Below, piece after piece: positions 54,166 to 62,131 of a stretch of 64,000 nucleotides of DNA. Position numbers and translations under genes: made by a program. Source of the DNA: Gemmatirosa kalamazoonensis (GTDB lineage: Bacteria > Gemmatimonadota > Gemmatimonadetes > Gemmatimonadales > Gemmatimonadaceae). Numbering within the stretch: position 1 is the first letter of the stretch; every line of letters begins with the position of its first letter. A model generated the notes under the pieces. It did not search any database. It worked only from the letters and a program-made list of their open reading frames with translations, and was not told where the DNA came from. The stretch covers positions 3,394,220 through 3,458,219 of the forward strand of contig NZ_CP007128.1 of the NCBI RefSeq assembly GCF_000522985.1. The letters run 5' to 3'.

Positions 54166-54261
54166 CAGGGCAGGAGGGCAGGAGGGCAGGAGGGCAGGAG
54201 GGCAGGAGCGAGAAGACCGTGACCCTCTCCTGCCCTCCTGCCCTCGTGCCCTCCTGCCCTG
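54166..54261. repeat. Hairpin of tandem AGGGCAGG octamers (locus 2)
   Basis: Left arm 54166-54200 consists of tandem AGGGCAGG units (five in all to 54207); right arm 54227-54261 is its reverse complement with one mismatch. It lies between the lipoprotein stop and the convergent mce gene and can act as a bidirectional terminator. Same word family as 32156-32248. Confidence 0.8.
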
Positions 54262-54284
54262 GAAGCCCGCCCTTGGTCGGTGTT

Positions 54285-54698
54285 TTAGTATTCAGATAGT
54301 TCGACGAGCACGCCGGCGGTCGCGCTCGGGTGGAGGAAGGCGATGCGCTTGCCTTCCGCCCCGATGCGCGGCCGCTCGTCGATGAGGCGGATGCCTGCCG
54401 CGCGACAGCGCGCGAGCGTTCCGTCCAGGTCGTCGACGGCGAAGCAGATGTGGTGGATGCCGGGGCCGCGCTTGGCGAGGAACTTCCCGATCGGGGAGCT
54501 CTCGTCGGCCGGCTCGAGCAGCTCCACGAGCGACTCGCCGGCGACGAGCCCCGCGATGCGGGCCCCGTCGGCGTCGTCGAGGGGCGTCTCGGGCATCCCC
54601 AGCACGTCCCGGTAGAACGGCAGGATCTCGTCGAGCGCGCGCACCGCGAGGCCCACGTGGGCGATGCGGGTGCCGCGCGCGGCGGGCTTCTCTGGCAT
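54285..54698 (-). CDS. mce: Methylmalonyl-CoA epimerase
   Basis: 137 residues, the usual length. Glyoxalase fold: [41 protein letters not shown]-type second half ([14 protein letters not shown]), '[17 protein letters not shown]' at the end with metal ligands His in IAHVG and HHIC and Glu in VELSE. Interconverts R- and S-methylmalonyl-CoA in propionate metabolism. Divergent from trxA with a 92-bp gap. Confidence 0.93.
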   Translation of the reverse strand: MPEKPAARGTRIAHVGLAVRALDEILPFYRDVLGMPETPLDDADGARIAGLVAGESLVELLEPADESSPIGKFLAKRGPGIHHICFAVDDLDGTLARCRAAGIRLIDERPRIGAEGKRIAFLHPSATAGVLVELSEY

Positions 54699-54790
54699 GA
54701 CGTTGGCGCTCGCTCTCGGCTGGAACGGGTGGTCGGGCGCCCAAACTTACTCTCGATGCGACGCGGGGGGACCCGCCGCGGAGGACTCGG

Positions 54791-55114
54791 ATGGCGAACG
54801 TGAACGCGGTGACGGATTCGACTTTCCAGTCGGAGGTCGAGCAGCACGAGGGGCTCGCGGTGGTCGACTTCTGGGCGACGTGGTGCGGCCCCTGCCGCAT
54901 GATCGCGCCGATCGTCGATCAGCTGGCCACGGAGTACGCGGGCAAGGCGAAGGTGCTGAAGCTCGACGTCGACTCGAACCAGTCGACGGCGATGCGGTTC
55001 AACATCCGCTCCATCCCGCAGGTGCTCTTCTTCAAGAACGGCAAGGTCGTCGACACCGTGATCGGCGCCGTGCCGCGCTCGACGCTCGAGGCGAAGTTCA
55101 AGCAGCACGCCTGA
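54791..55114 (+). CDS. trxA: Thioredoxin
   Basis: 107 residues. Active site WCGPC (FWATWCGPCRMIAP), cis-Pro in IRSIPQVLFFKNGK and the family's VDSN-T-A-x-x-F region. GGAGGA lies near the ATG. Reduces protein disulfides in the cytosol. Its stop is followed within 22 bases by the GAGCGTG hairpin. Confidence 0.97.
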   Translation: MANVNAVTDSTFQSEVEQHEGLAVVDFWATWCGPCRMIAPIVDQLATEYAGKAKVLKLDVDSNQSTAMRFNIRSIPQVLFFKNGKVVDTVIGAVPRSTLEAKFKQHA

Positions 55115-55135
55115 TCGAGAACCGGAGTTCGCTCC

Positions 55136-55211
55136 ACGCTCCACGCTCCACGCTCCACGCTCGCCATCTCGCGGCGGGCGTAGCGAGCGTGGAGCGTGGA
55201 GCGTGGAGCGT
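55136..55211. repeat. Long hairpin of GAGCGTG heptamers (locus 2) touching the rsmI start
   Basis: Left arm 55136-55164 and right arm 55183-55211 are perfect complements over 29 bp, loop 18 bases. The arms are four tandem GCTCCAC / GTGGAGC units. The rsmI ATG (55214) begins three bases past the hairpin, so the only GGAG near it is in the right arm and would be masked when folded. Confidence 0.85.
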
Positions 55212-55213
55212 TT

Positions 55214-56050
55214 ATGGCAGGAACGTTGTTCGTGGTCAGCACCCCCATCGGCAACCTCGGCGACATGACGCACCGGGGCGCCGAGGTGCTCGCGTCGGTG
55301 GCGGCGATCCTGGCCGAGGACACCCGGCACAGTCGGTCGCTCCTCGATGCGTACGAGGTGCGCACGCCGATGCTCGCCTATCACGAGCACAACGAGGCGC
55401 GCATGACGCCGCAGATCGTGGAGCGGCTGCGGGGCGGCGAGAGCTTCGCGCTCGTCTCGGACGCGGGGACGCCGCTGCTCTCCGATCCCGGCGCGCGGCT
55501 CGTCGCGGCGGCGATCGACGCCGGCATCGCGGTGAGCCCGGTGCCCGGCGCGTCGGCGCTGCTCGCCGCGCTCGTCGCGTCCGGGCTCGACGCGACGCGG
55601 TTCACGTTCTACGGCTTTCTCGCCCGCAAGGGACGCGAGCGGGGCGAGGCGATCGAGGCGATCGCCGCGTCGCGCCACACCGCCGTGCTCTACGAGGCGC
55701 CGGGGCGCGTGGGTGCGACGCTCGCCGACCTGGCGGACGCCGGCGCCGCCGAGCGGCCCGCGGCCGTGGCCCGCGAGTTGACGAAAACCTTCGAGGAGAT
55801 CCGACGGGGAACGGTCGGGGCGCTCGGTGCGTATTACGCGGAGCAGGCCCCGCGCGGTGAGGTCGTGATCGTCGTGGGCGGTGCCGGAGATGCGCCGGCA
55901 CCCGACGAGGCGACGCTCCGTGCGCGCGCGGCCGCGCTCCGCTCGGCGGGCGCGACCCCGCGCGACGTCGGCCGGGCGCTCGTGGCCGAGTTCGGGATCG
56001 GGCGCAACGAGGCGTATCGCATCGCGCAGGCGACGGATGACCCGACGTAG
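55214..56050 (+). CDS. rsmI: 16S rRNA (cytidine1402-2'-O)-methyltransferase
   Basis: 278 residues from ATG 55214; the in-frame GTG/ATG further up reads through the hairpin arm. Tetrapyrrole-methylase fold: LFVVSTPIGNLGDMTHRGAEVL, AEDTRHSRSLLDAY, YHEHNE, 'LVSDAGTPLLSDPGARLV' and VPGASALLAALVASGL, then EAPGRV. It methylates C1402 in the decoding centre. C-terminal about 55 residues form the small helical domain often added in long RsmI proteins. Confidence 0.96.
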   Translation: MAGTLFVVSTPIGNLGDMTHRGAEVLASVAAILAEDTRHSRSLLDAYEVRTPMLAYHEHNEARMTPQIVERLRGGESFALVSDAGTPLLSDPGARLVAAAIDAGIAVSPVPGASALLAALVASGLDATRFTFYGFLARKGRERGEAIEAIAASRHTAVLYEAPGRVGATLADLADAGAAERPAAVARELTKTFEEIRRGTVGALGAYYAEQAPRGEVVIVVGGAGDAPAPDEATLRARAAALRSAGATPRDVGRALVAEFGIGRNEAYRIAQATDDPT

Positions 56051-56059
56051 AGGGAGCGA

Positions 56060-56806
56060 GTGAGGATGCGACAGCGGAGTGCAGCGCGGAGTGCCGCGTG
56101 GCGGCGCACGGCGCGCCGGGTGGGCGGCGCGCTCGCCCTGTGCGGCGTGTGCGTCGCGGCGCGCGCTTCGTCACATGTCACGTCACATTTCGCGTCGGCG
56201 CCACACCTCACGATCGCCCGCCTGCAGTACGATGGAGGAGGCGACTGGTACGCGAACCCGTCGAGCCTCCCGAACCTCCTCGCCGCCATCCGCGAGCGCA
56301 CGTCGCTCCCGGTCGAGAAGGAGGAGGCGAGAATCCGCTTGACCGACGAGCGTCTCTGGGACTACCCGTATCTCCACATGACCGGCCACGGGAACGTCCA
56401 CTTCTCGGACGAGGAGATCGTGCGGCTGCGCGAGTACGTGCAGCGGGGCGGCTTCCTGCACGCGGACGACAACTACGGGCTCGACGAGAGCTTCCGTCGT
56501 GAGATCGCGCGCGTGTTCCCCGATCGGCCGCTCGTCGAGGTTCCGCTGTCTCACCCGATATACCACGCGGTCTACGAGTTCCCGAAGGGGCTGCCGAAGA
56601 TCCACGAGCACGACGGCAAGCCGCCGCAGGGCTTCGGCATCTTCGTCGGGCCCCGGCTGGCGGTGTTCTACACGCACGAGTGCGATCTCGGGAACGGATG
56701 GGAGGACGTCGGCACGTATCCCGGCGACCCGCCGGAGCTGCACGAGGCGGCGCTGCGCATGGGCGTGAACCTGTTCGTGTACGCGGTCACGAGTCGGCTG
56801 CAATGA
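56060..56806 (+). CDS. DUF4159 domain protein
   Basis: 248 residues from GTG 56060 (ATG 56066 also possible). A basic N-terminus and a hydrophobic stretch (VGGALALCGVCVAARAS) form a signal peptide. DUF4159-like body: 'RLQYDGGGDWYANPSSLPNLLAAI', 'YLHMTGHGNVHFSDEEI', GGFLHADDNYGLDESFR and LSHPIYHAVYEF, a glutamine-amidotransferase-like fold without a catalytic Cys visible. Found in gene clusters with MoxR/DUF58/vWA proteins in other bacteria. Start of a four-gene operon with the DUF4175-like gene 22 bases downstream. Confidence 0.85.
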   Translation: MRMRQRSAARSAAWRRTARRVGGALALCGVCVAARASSHVTSHFASAPHLTIARLQYDGGGDWYANPSSLPNLLAAIRERTSLPVEKEEARIRLTDERLWDYPYLHMTGHGNVHFSDEEIVRLREYVQRGGFLHADDNYGLDESFRREIARVFPDRPLVEVPLSHPIYHAVYEFPKGLPKIHEHDGKPPQGFGIFVGPRLAVFYTHECDLGNGWEDVGTYPGDPPELHEAALRMGVNLFVYAVTSRLQ

Positions 56807-56828
56807 GCCACGCTTTCGCGGGACGCGC

Positions 56829-59800
56829 ATGACGATCTCGGAGCTGGTCGGCCGGGAGCAGCGCCGCCTGCGCGCGCGCCTGCTCGTCGCGGGTGGCGCG
56901 CTCGGCGCCGCGGCGATCGGCGCGCTCGTCGCCGTCGGTGGGCTCGCGCTCGGTGGCGCGCGGTGGCTCGACCTACCGCGCGTGGTGCCGGTGGTGCTCT
57001 GGCTCGTCGTCGTCGCCGCGGGGCTCGCGGTCGCCTACGCGGTGCGCCGCGCGCTGCGCCGCGACGCGAGCGTCGGGCCGGTCGCCGCCGCGATCGAGCG
57101 GGAGCGTGCGCTGCGGGCCGGCGAGGTGCGCGGCGCATTGGAGGTCGCGCGTACCGGCGCGTTAGGCGCCCTCGCCGCCGAGCAGGTCGCGTCGCGACTG
57201 CGCGACCCCGGCGACGGCCGTGCGGCGAGATCGCTCGTGCCCACGCTGCAGCGGCGCGCGGGACGCCGCGCGGCCGTCGCCGGCTCGCTCGCCGCCGCGG
57301 CGGCGCTCGCCCTCGCCGGCTCGCTCGCCGTCGCGGGCGACGGCGTCGCCGCGCTGCTGCACCCCGCCGACGCGTGGCGCGGCACGCTGCTGCCGCCGCT
57401 CCGCTTCGCGTCGCTGCCGCGCGCGCTCGTGCGCGGCGAGCGGCTGCGCGTGCGGCTCGAGGCGCCGGGGCGTCGCCACGTGCGCGTCGCGCACCGGCTC
57501 ACCGGGCGCGCGTGGGAGGTGCACACGGTCGCCGTGAACCCGCAGGGCGTCGCCATGCTCGACGTCGGGCCGCTGGACGCGGATCTCATCGTCACGGCGA
57601 CGGACGGGCGTGCGGTCGCGGACACGGCCTCGGTGGCCGTGACCGACCGCGCGTTCGTCGGCGACGTCGCGGTGCGCGCGGAGTACCCGGCGTACCTGGG
57701 CCGCGCGCCGGAAACGCTGGCGAGCGGCGAGCCGGTGCGCGTGCCGCGGGGCACGGCGCTCACGGTGAGCGGCCGCGCGTCGACCGCACTCGACGAGGTC
57801 ACGCTCGGCGCGGGCGCGTCGACGGTGCGGCTGGTGCCTAACGGCCACACCTTCGCCGGTCGCATGGTCGCGGAGACGAGCGGCCGGTGGAGCTGGAGCG
57901 CGCGTGGCCCGGGCGGCCTGGTGGCCGACGTCCCGGCGCCGCTCGAGCTCGAGGTGGTTCCGGACTCGGCGCCGCGGGTGGAGATCGTGACGCCGTCGAG
58001 CGACAGCGTGGTCGACGGGGTCGCGCCGGTGCGCGTGGCGCTCGCGGCGAGCGACGACCACGGGCTGGAGTCGGTGGCGCTGCGCGCGTGGCGCGAGAAG
58101 GCCGACGGCACGCGCGAGACGCCGAACGAAGCGCGGCTCGCCTCCGGCGTTCCGCTGTGGAACGGCGCCGCGAACGTGGACCTCGCCGCGCGCGCGATGG
58201 CGGCGGGCGACAAGCTGCACGTGCAGGCGGTGGCGTTCGATGCGTCGCCGTGGCATCAGAGCGCGCTGAGCCGCGAGCTGGTGCTGCGCGTGCCGACGAC
58301 GAGCGAGCTGCGCGCCCAGGCGCGCGCGGCCGCCGACACCGCCGTGCAGCGCGCCACCGCCGCGGCGCAGGCGCAGCGCGACCTCGCCCAGCGCACCGAC
58401 AACGCGGCGCGCTCGCGCGATGCGTCGCAGCGCGATCAGAGCCGCTACCAGGGCACGACCGCGAAGTCGGGCGGCGACAACAAGGCGATGAGCTACGAGG
58501 CCGCCGAGCGCGCGAAGGGGCTCGCGCAGGAGCAGCGGCAGCTCTCGTCGAAGGTGCAGCAGCTCCAGGATCAGGCGAAGGCGCTCGAGCGGCAGCTGAA
58601 GCAGGCGGGCGCGCTCGACAGCTCGCTCGCGTCGCAGCTCGCCGACGTGCAGAAGCTCCTCCGTGACGCGCTGACGCCGGAGCTCGCGCAGCAGCTCCAG
58701 TCGCTCGAGCAGAACGCCGGGAAGCTCTCGGCGGCGCAGGCGCAGCAGTCGCTCGAGCAGCTCGCCGCGCAGCAGAAGGCCCTGCGGCAGCAGCTCGAGA
58801 AGAGCGTGGAGATGCTGCGCCGCGCGGCGCTCGAGGGCTCGATGCAGACGCTGCGCGACGAGGCGAAGGACCTCGCCTCCGCGCAGGCGAAGGAGGCGCA
58901 GCGACTCCAGTCGCCGGATTCGGCACAGAAGCAGGCGCCTAACGCGCCTAACGCGCCTAACGGCGGCGACGACGCGAAGGAGCTCGCCGACCGCTCGCGC
59001 GCGCTGCAGAAGGACGTCGACGATCTCACGAAGCGGCTGCGCAACGAGAAGGCGGACGTGGGTGCGCAGAAGGCCGCCGAGGCGACGAAGCACGCCGACG
59101 CGTCGGCCGACGCGATGGAGCGTGCCGCGCAGCAGGGCGCGAAGAGCATGCGCCAGGAGCCGCGCCCCGAGCAGAAGCCAGGCGCGACGCCGCAGCGGAT
59201 GGCGGGCAGCACGCCCTCCGCGAGCCAGCCGCCGCAGGCCGGCGAGCAGCAGAGCGGCGCCCAGCAGCAGCTCGGCGGTCAGCAGCAGAGCGGCCCGAAG
59301 CAGGGCGGCCAGCAACAGGGTGGCCAGCAGCAGGGAGCGCAGCAGCAGGGCGGGCAGCAGGGTGCGGCGTCGGCGGCGCAGCAGGCGTCGCGCGAGATGC
59401 AGCAGGCGGCCGACCAGCTCTCGCAGGCGCGCCAGGGACAGATCGACGCGTGGAAGAACGAGCTGAGCTCCGAGCTCGATCGCGCGATCCAGGAGACCAT
59501 GCAGATGGCGCGCGAGCAGGCCGACGTGGAGCAGCAGGCGCGCAGCGGCGCCGACCCCTCGCAGCTCCGCGAGCAGCAGGGCGCCGTGCAGCAGGGCGTC
59601 GAGCAGACCGCGCAGCGCCTCGATCAGGCGGGGCGCAAGTCGTCGCTCCTCTCGCAGCGCGCGCAGCGGGCGCTCGGCGACGCGCGGCAGCAGGTCGCCG
59701 ACGCGACGAAGGCGCTGCAGCAGGGACAGCCCGGGCAGTCGGGAGCGCAGCAGTCGGCGAGCGCCGCGAACCAGATGCGCGAGGCGGGCGAGTCGCTGAA

Positions 59801-60404
59801 CCGCGCCGCCGCGGCGCTCGTGCGCGACCGCGAGCGCGTGAACGGCGCGCAGTCCGCCTCGGGCTTCGAGGACATGATCGCGCAGATGCGCGACCTCGCG
59901 AAGCAGCAGGGCCAGATCAACCAGCAGTCGTCGGCGCTGCAGCTCCCGATGCCGGGCCAGTCGGGCGGCGCGGGGCGCGAGGCGGCGCGGCAGCTCGCGA
60001 AGCAGCAGCGCGGCGTGGCCGACAAGCTCGAGGACATCGGCGACAACGACGCGACCGGCCACGCCGACGCGCTGGCGAAGGAGGCGCGGCAGCTCGCGCA
60101 GCAGCTCGAGCGCGTCGGCGCGGACCCGCAGACCGCGCAGCGTCAGCAGCAGCTCTATCGCCGCCTGCTCGATGCCGGCCGCACGCTGGAGCAGGACGAG
60201 CGCGACGAGAGCGGCAAGCGCGAGGCGCGCTCCGGCGCGGGCATCAACGGCATCGCGCCGGCCGAGGGCACGACGTCCGGCCGCGCGGCGACGAAGTTCC
60301 AGACGCCGGAATGGGCGCAGCTCCGCGGCCTCTCCGCGGAGGAGCGCCGGCTCGTCATCGAGTACTTCCGCCGCCTGAACGCCGGCTCGGGCACGCCGCA
60401 GTGA
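56829..60404 (+). CDS. DUF4175-like giant membrane coiled-coil protein
   Basis: 1191 residues. Two TM helices (about 20-46, 53-75) and a third near 155-175 precede an Ig-like beta region (about 200-480: 'VRAEYPAYLGRAPETLASGEPVRVPRGT', 'VSDDHGLESVALRAWREK' style). From 490 to the end it is a long Gln/Ala/Lys/Arg coiled coil, with a low-complexity Gln/Gly stretch (about 800-860) and an APNAPNAPN triplet encoded by three tandem GCCTAACG words. DUF4175-type proteins belong to envelope clusters; function unknown. The TGA overlaps the next gene's GTG. Confidence 0.8.
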   Translation: MTISELVGREQRRLRARLLVAGGALGAAAIGALVAVGGLALGGARWLDLPRVVPVVLWLVVVAAGLAVAYAVRRALRRDASVGPVAAAIERERALRAGEVRGALEVARTGALGALAAEQVASRLRDPGDGRAARSLVPTLQRRAGRRAAVAGSLAAAAALALAGSLAVAGDGVAALLHPADAWRGTLLPPLRFASLPRALVRGERLRVRLEAPGRRHVRVAHRLTGRAWEVHTVAVNPQGVAMLDVGPLDADLIVTATDGRAVADTASVAVTDRAFVGDVAVRAEYPAYLGRAPETLASGEPVRVPRGTALTVSGRASTALDEVTLGAGASTVRLVPNGHTFAGRMVAETSGRWSWSARGPGGLVADVPAPLELEVVPDSAPRVEIVTPSSDSVVDGVAPVRVALAASDDHGLESVALRAWREKADGTRETPNEARLASGVPLWNGAANVDLAARAMAAGDKLHVQAVAFDASPWHQSALSRELVLRVPTTSELRAQARAAADTAVQRATAAAQAQRDLAQRTDNAARSRDASQRDQSRYQGTTAKSGGDNKAMSYEAAERAKGLAQEQRQLSSKVQQLQDQAKALERQLKQAGALDSSLASQLADVQKLLRDALTPELAQQLQSLEQNAGKLSAAQAQQSLEQLAAQQKALRQQLEKSVEMLRRAALEGSMQTLRDEAKDLASAQAKEAQRLQSPDSAQKQAPNAPNAPNGGDDAKELADRSRALQKDVDDLTKRLRNEKADVGAQKAAEATKHADASADAMERAAQQGAKSMRQEPRPEQKPGATPQRMAGSTPSASQPPQAGEQQSGAQQQLGGQQQSGPKQGGQQQGGQQQGAQQQGGQQGAASAAQQASREMQQAADQLSQARQGQIDAWKNELSSELDRAIQETMQMAREQADVEQQARSGADPSQLREQQGAVQQGVEQTAQRLDQAGRKSSLLSQRAQRALGDARQQVADATKALQQGQPGQSGAQQSASAANQMREAGESLNRAAAALVRDRERVNGAQSASGFEDMIAQMRDLAKQQGQINQQSSALQLPMPGQSGGAGREAARQLAKQQRGVADKLEDIGDNDATGHADALAKEARQLAQQLERVGADPQTAQRQQQLYRRLLDAGRTLEQDERDESGKREARSGAGINGIAPAEGTTSGRAATKFQTPEWAQLRGLSAEERRLVIEYFRRLNAGSGTPQ
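58937..58962 (+). repeat. Three tandem GCCTAACG words, 9-bp period, coding Ala-Pro-Asn x3
   Basis: Copies at 58937-58944, 58946-58953 and 58955-58962, each separated by one C. The densest cluster of the dispersed octamer in the window, inside the DUF4175-like coiled coil, where Pro breaks the helix. Confidence 0.85.
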
Positions 60405-62131
60405 CGCGGCCTGGGACGAGCCGCGTCCTCCGGCGGCTCGTTAGGCGGCTCGCGGGCACCCTGGCCGCGGCGCTCGTCTGCGGCGCCGCCACGCGAGCGA
60501 CGGCGCAGGGCGCTCCCGCGGCCGCGCTCACGCGCGCGCTCGACCTCGAGGGGGCGGGGAAGATGCGCGAGGCGGCGGTCGCGTTCCGCGAGGCGTACGC
60601 TGCCGCAGGCACCGACTCCGACGCGCGCGCGACGGCGATCCTCGGCCTCGAGCGCGCGTTCGCGGGGCTCGGCCAGGTCGACTCGCTGCTGCCGGTGCTG
60701 GAGCCCGCGCTCCGCGCGCGGCCGCGCGACCCCACACTGCGCGCGATCCAGCTCCGCACGCTGCGCACGTTGGGCCGCGACGACGCGGCGCGTGCGGCGT
60801 TCGACCAGTGGCGCGCGTCGGTGCCTAACGACGCGGCGCCGTACCGCGAGTATGCGCGCCAGCTGCTCGACGCCGGGCGTCCGGCGGCCGCCGATACGGT
60901 GCTTCGCCTCGCGCAGCGCGCGCTGCGCGGCATGGGCGAGCTCGCGCTGGAGACGGCGGAGATGCAGTCGGCGCTCGGCATGTGGTCGCAGGCCGCCGCG
61001 TCGTGGCGCGACGCGCTCGGGCGGTTGGACTACGCGGAGCCCGCGGCGCTGTTCGCGCTGCAGCCCGCGCCGGCCGCCGCGCGCGACACCATCCGCGCGG
61101 CGCTCGCTGCCCCGCCGCTCACGTTGCGCGCGCGACGCGTGCTGTCGCAGCTGCTCGTCGCATGGCGGCAGCCGAGCGAGGCGTGGGCGGCGCTGTCCAT
61201 GCTCGCGCCCGACGACTCGTCGATCGCCGCGTGGCACGACTTCGCCGAGCGCGCCGAGGCGAACGAGCAGTGGAGCGCGGCGCGCGACGCGTGGACGCGG
61301 CTCGCGTCGCTGCGCGGCGGCGCGCCGCTGCTGCTTCGTGCGGCCGCGGCGTCGCTCGCCGCGCGCGACGCGGCCGGCGCGCTCGCGCTGCTCGATCGTG
61401 CGCGCGACTCGGCCTCGACGCGCACCGCGACGCTGCTGCGCGTCGAGGCGCTGTCGCGACTCGGCCGCGCGGCCGACGCGGCGCGGCTCGTCGCCGACGC
61501 GCGCGGGCTCGATGCGGGCGACCGCGCGCGCGCGGCGGCGCTCGTCGCCGACGCGTGGGTGCGCGCGGGCGACGTGGCGCAGGCGCGCGCCGCGCTCGCG
61601 GCGGTGGGCGAGGCGGCCGACGACGGGGGCGCGACGGGCTGGCTCGCGCTCTACGCGGGCGATCTGAAGCAGGCGCGCTCGCTGCTCAAGCGCACGAGCG
61701 ACGCGCCGGGCACCGACCCGGCGATGGCGATGACCGCCCTCGCCCTGCTCGCGCGGACACGCGCCGACTCCGCGCCGACGGTGGGCGACGCGTTCCTCAG
61801 CGCCGCGCGCGGGGACAGCGCGCGCGCCGCCGAGTCGTTCGAGGCCGCGGCGAAGGCGCTGCCCGAGGCGGCGCCGCTGCTGCTCGCGGCATCGGCGCGG
61901 CTGCGCGCCGCGCGCCGCGACACCGTCGGTGCGCTCGCCGTGTGGCAGCACATCGTGACCGACTTCTCCGAGTCGCCGGAAGCGCCCGAGGCCGAGCTGG
62001 CGTGGGCGCGCACCCTGCTCGCGCGCGGCGACCGCGCGCAGGCGGCCGAACGACTCGAGCACCTCATCGTGACGTACCCGCGCAGCGCGCTCGTGCCGAT
62101 CGCGCGGCGCGAGCTGGAGAGAGCGAAATGA
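60401..62131 (+). CDS. Secreted TPR-repeat protein
   Basis: 576 residues; GTG 60401 overlaps the previous stop. Signal peptide (RRLAGTLAAALVCGAATRATAQ). Throughout, 34-residue-like helical pairs with the TPR small/large spacing: 'AGKMREAAVAFREAYAAAG', 'GRPAAADTVLRLAQRAL', 'EQWSAARDAWTRLASLRG', 'GDVAQARAALAAVGEA' and the closing 'RGDRAQAAERLEHLIVTYP' with Pro-Arg-Ser typical of a BamD/YbgF-like end. A periplasmic scaffold for the operon partners. Followed by an ATG overlapping its stop. Confidence 0.8.
   Translation: MTRPGTSRVLRRLVRRLAGTLAAALVCGAATRATAQGAPAAALTRALDLEGAGKMREAAVAFREAYAAAGTDSDARATAILGLERAFAGLGQVDSLLPVLEPALRARPRDPTLRAIQLRTLRTLGRDDAARAAFDQWRASVPNDAAPYREYARQLLDAGRPAAADTVLRLAQRALRGMGELALETAEMQSALGMWSQAAASWRDALGRLDYAEPAALFALQPAPAAARDTIRAALAAPPLTLRARRVLSQLLVAWRQPSEAWAALSMLAPDDSSIAAWHDFAERAEANEQWSAARDAWTRLASLRGGAPLLLRAAAASLAARDAAGALALLDRARDSASTRTATLLRVEALSRLGRAADAARLVADARGLDAGDRARAAALVADAWVRAGDVAQARAALAAVGEAADDGGATGWLALYAGDLKQARSLLKRTSDAPGTDPAMAMTALALLARTRADSAPTVGDAFLSAARGDSARAAESFEAAAKALPEAAPLLLAASARLRAARRDTVGALAVWQHIVTDFSESPEAPEAELAWARTLLARGDRAQAAERLEHLIVTYPRSALVPIARRELERAK

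Noticed and set aside
55131-55211. CRISPR-like array of GCTCCAC units
   Set aside because: Units are 7 bp in direct tandem without spacers and the second half is inverted; no cas genes.
58571-59212. Cys/Ser-rich minus-strand frame in the DUF4175-like gene
   Set aside because: Antisense of Gln/Ala/Glu coiled-coil codons gives Ser/Cys/Leu; not a gene.
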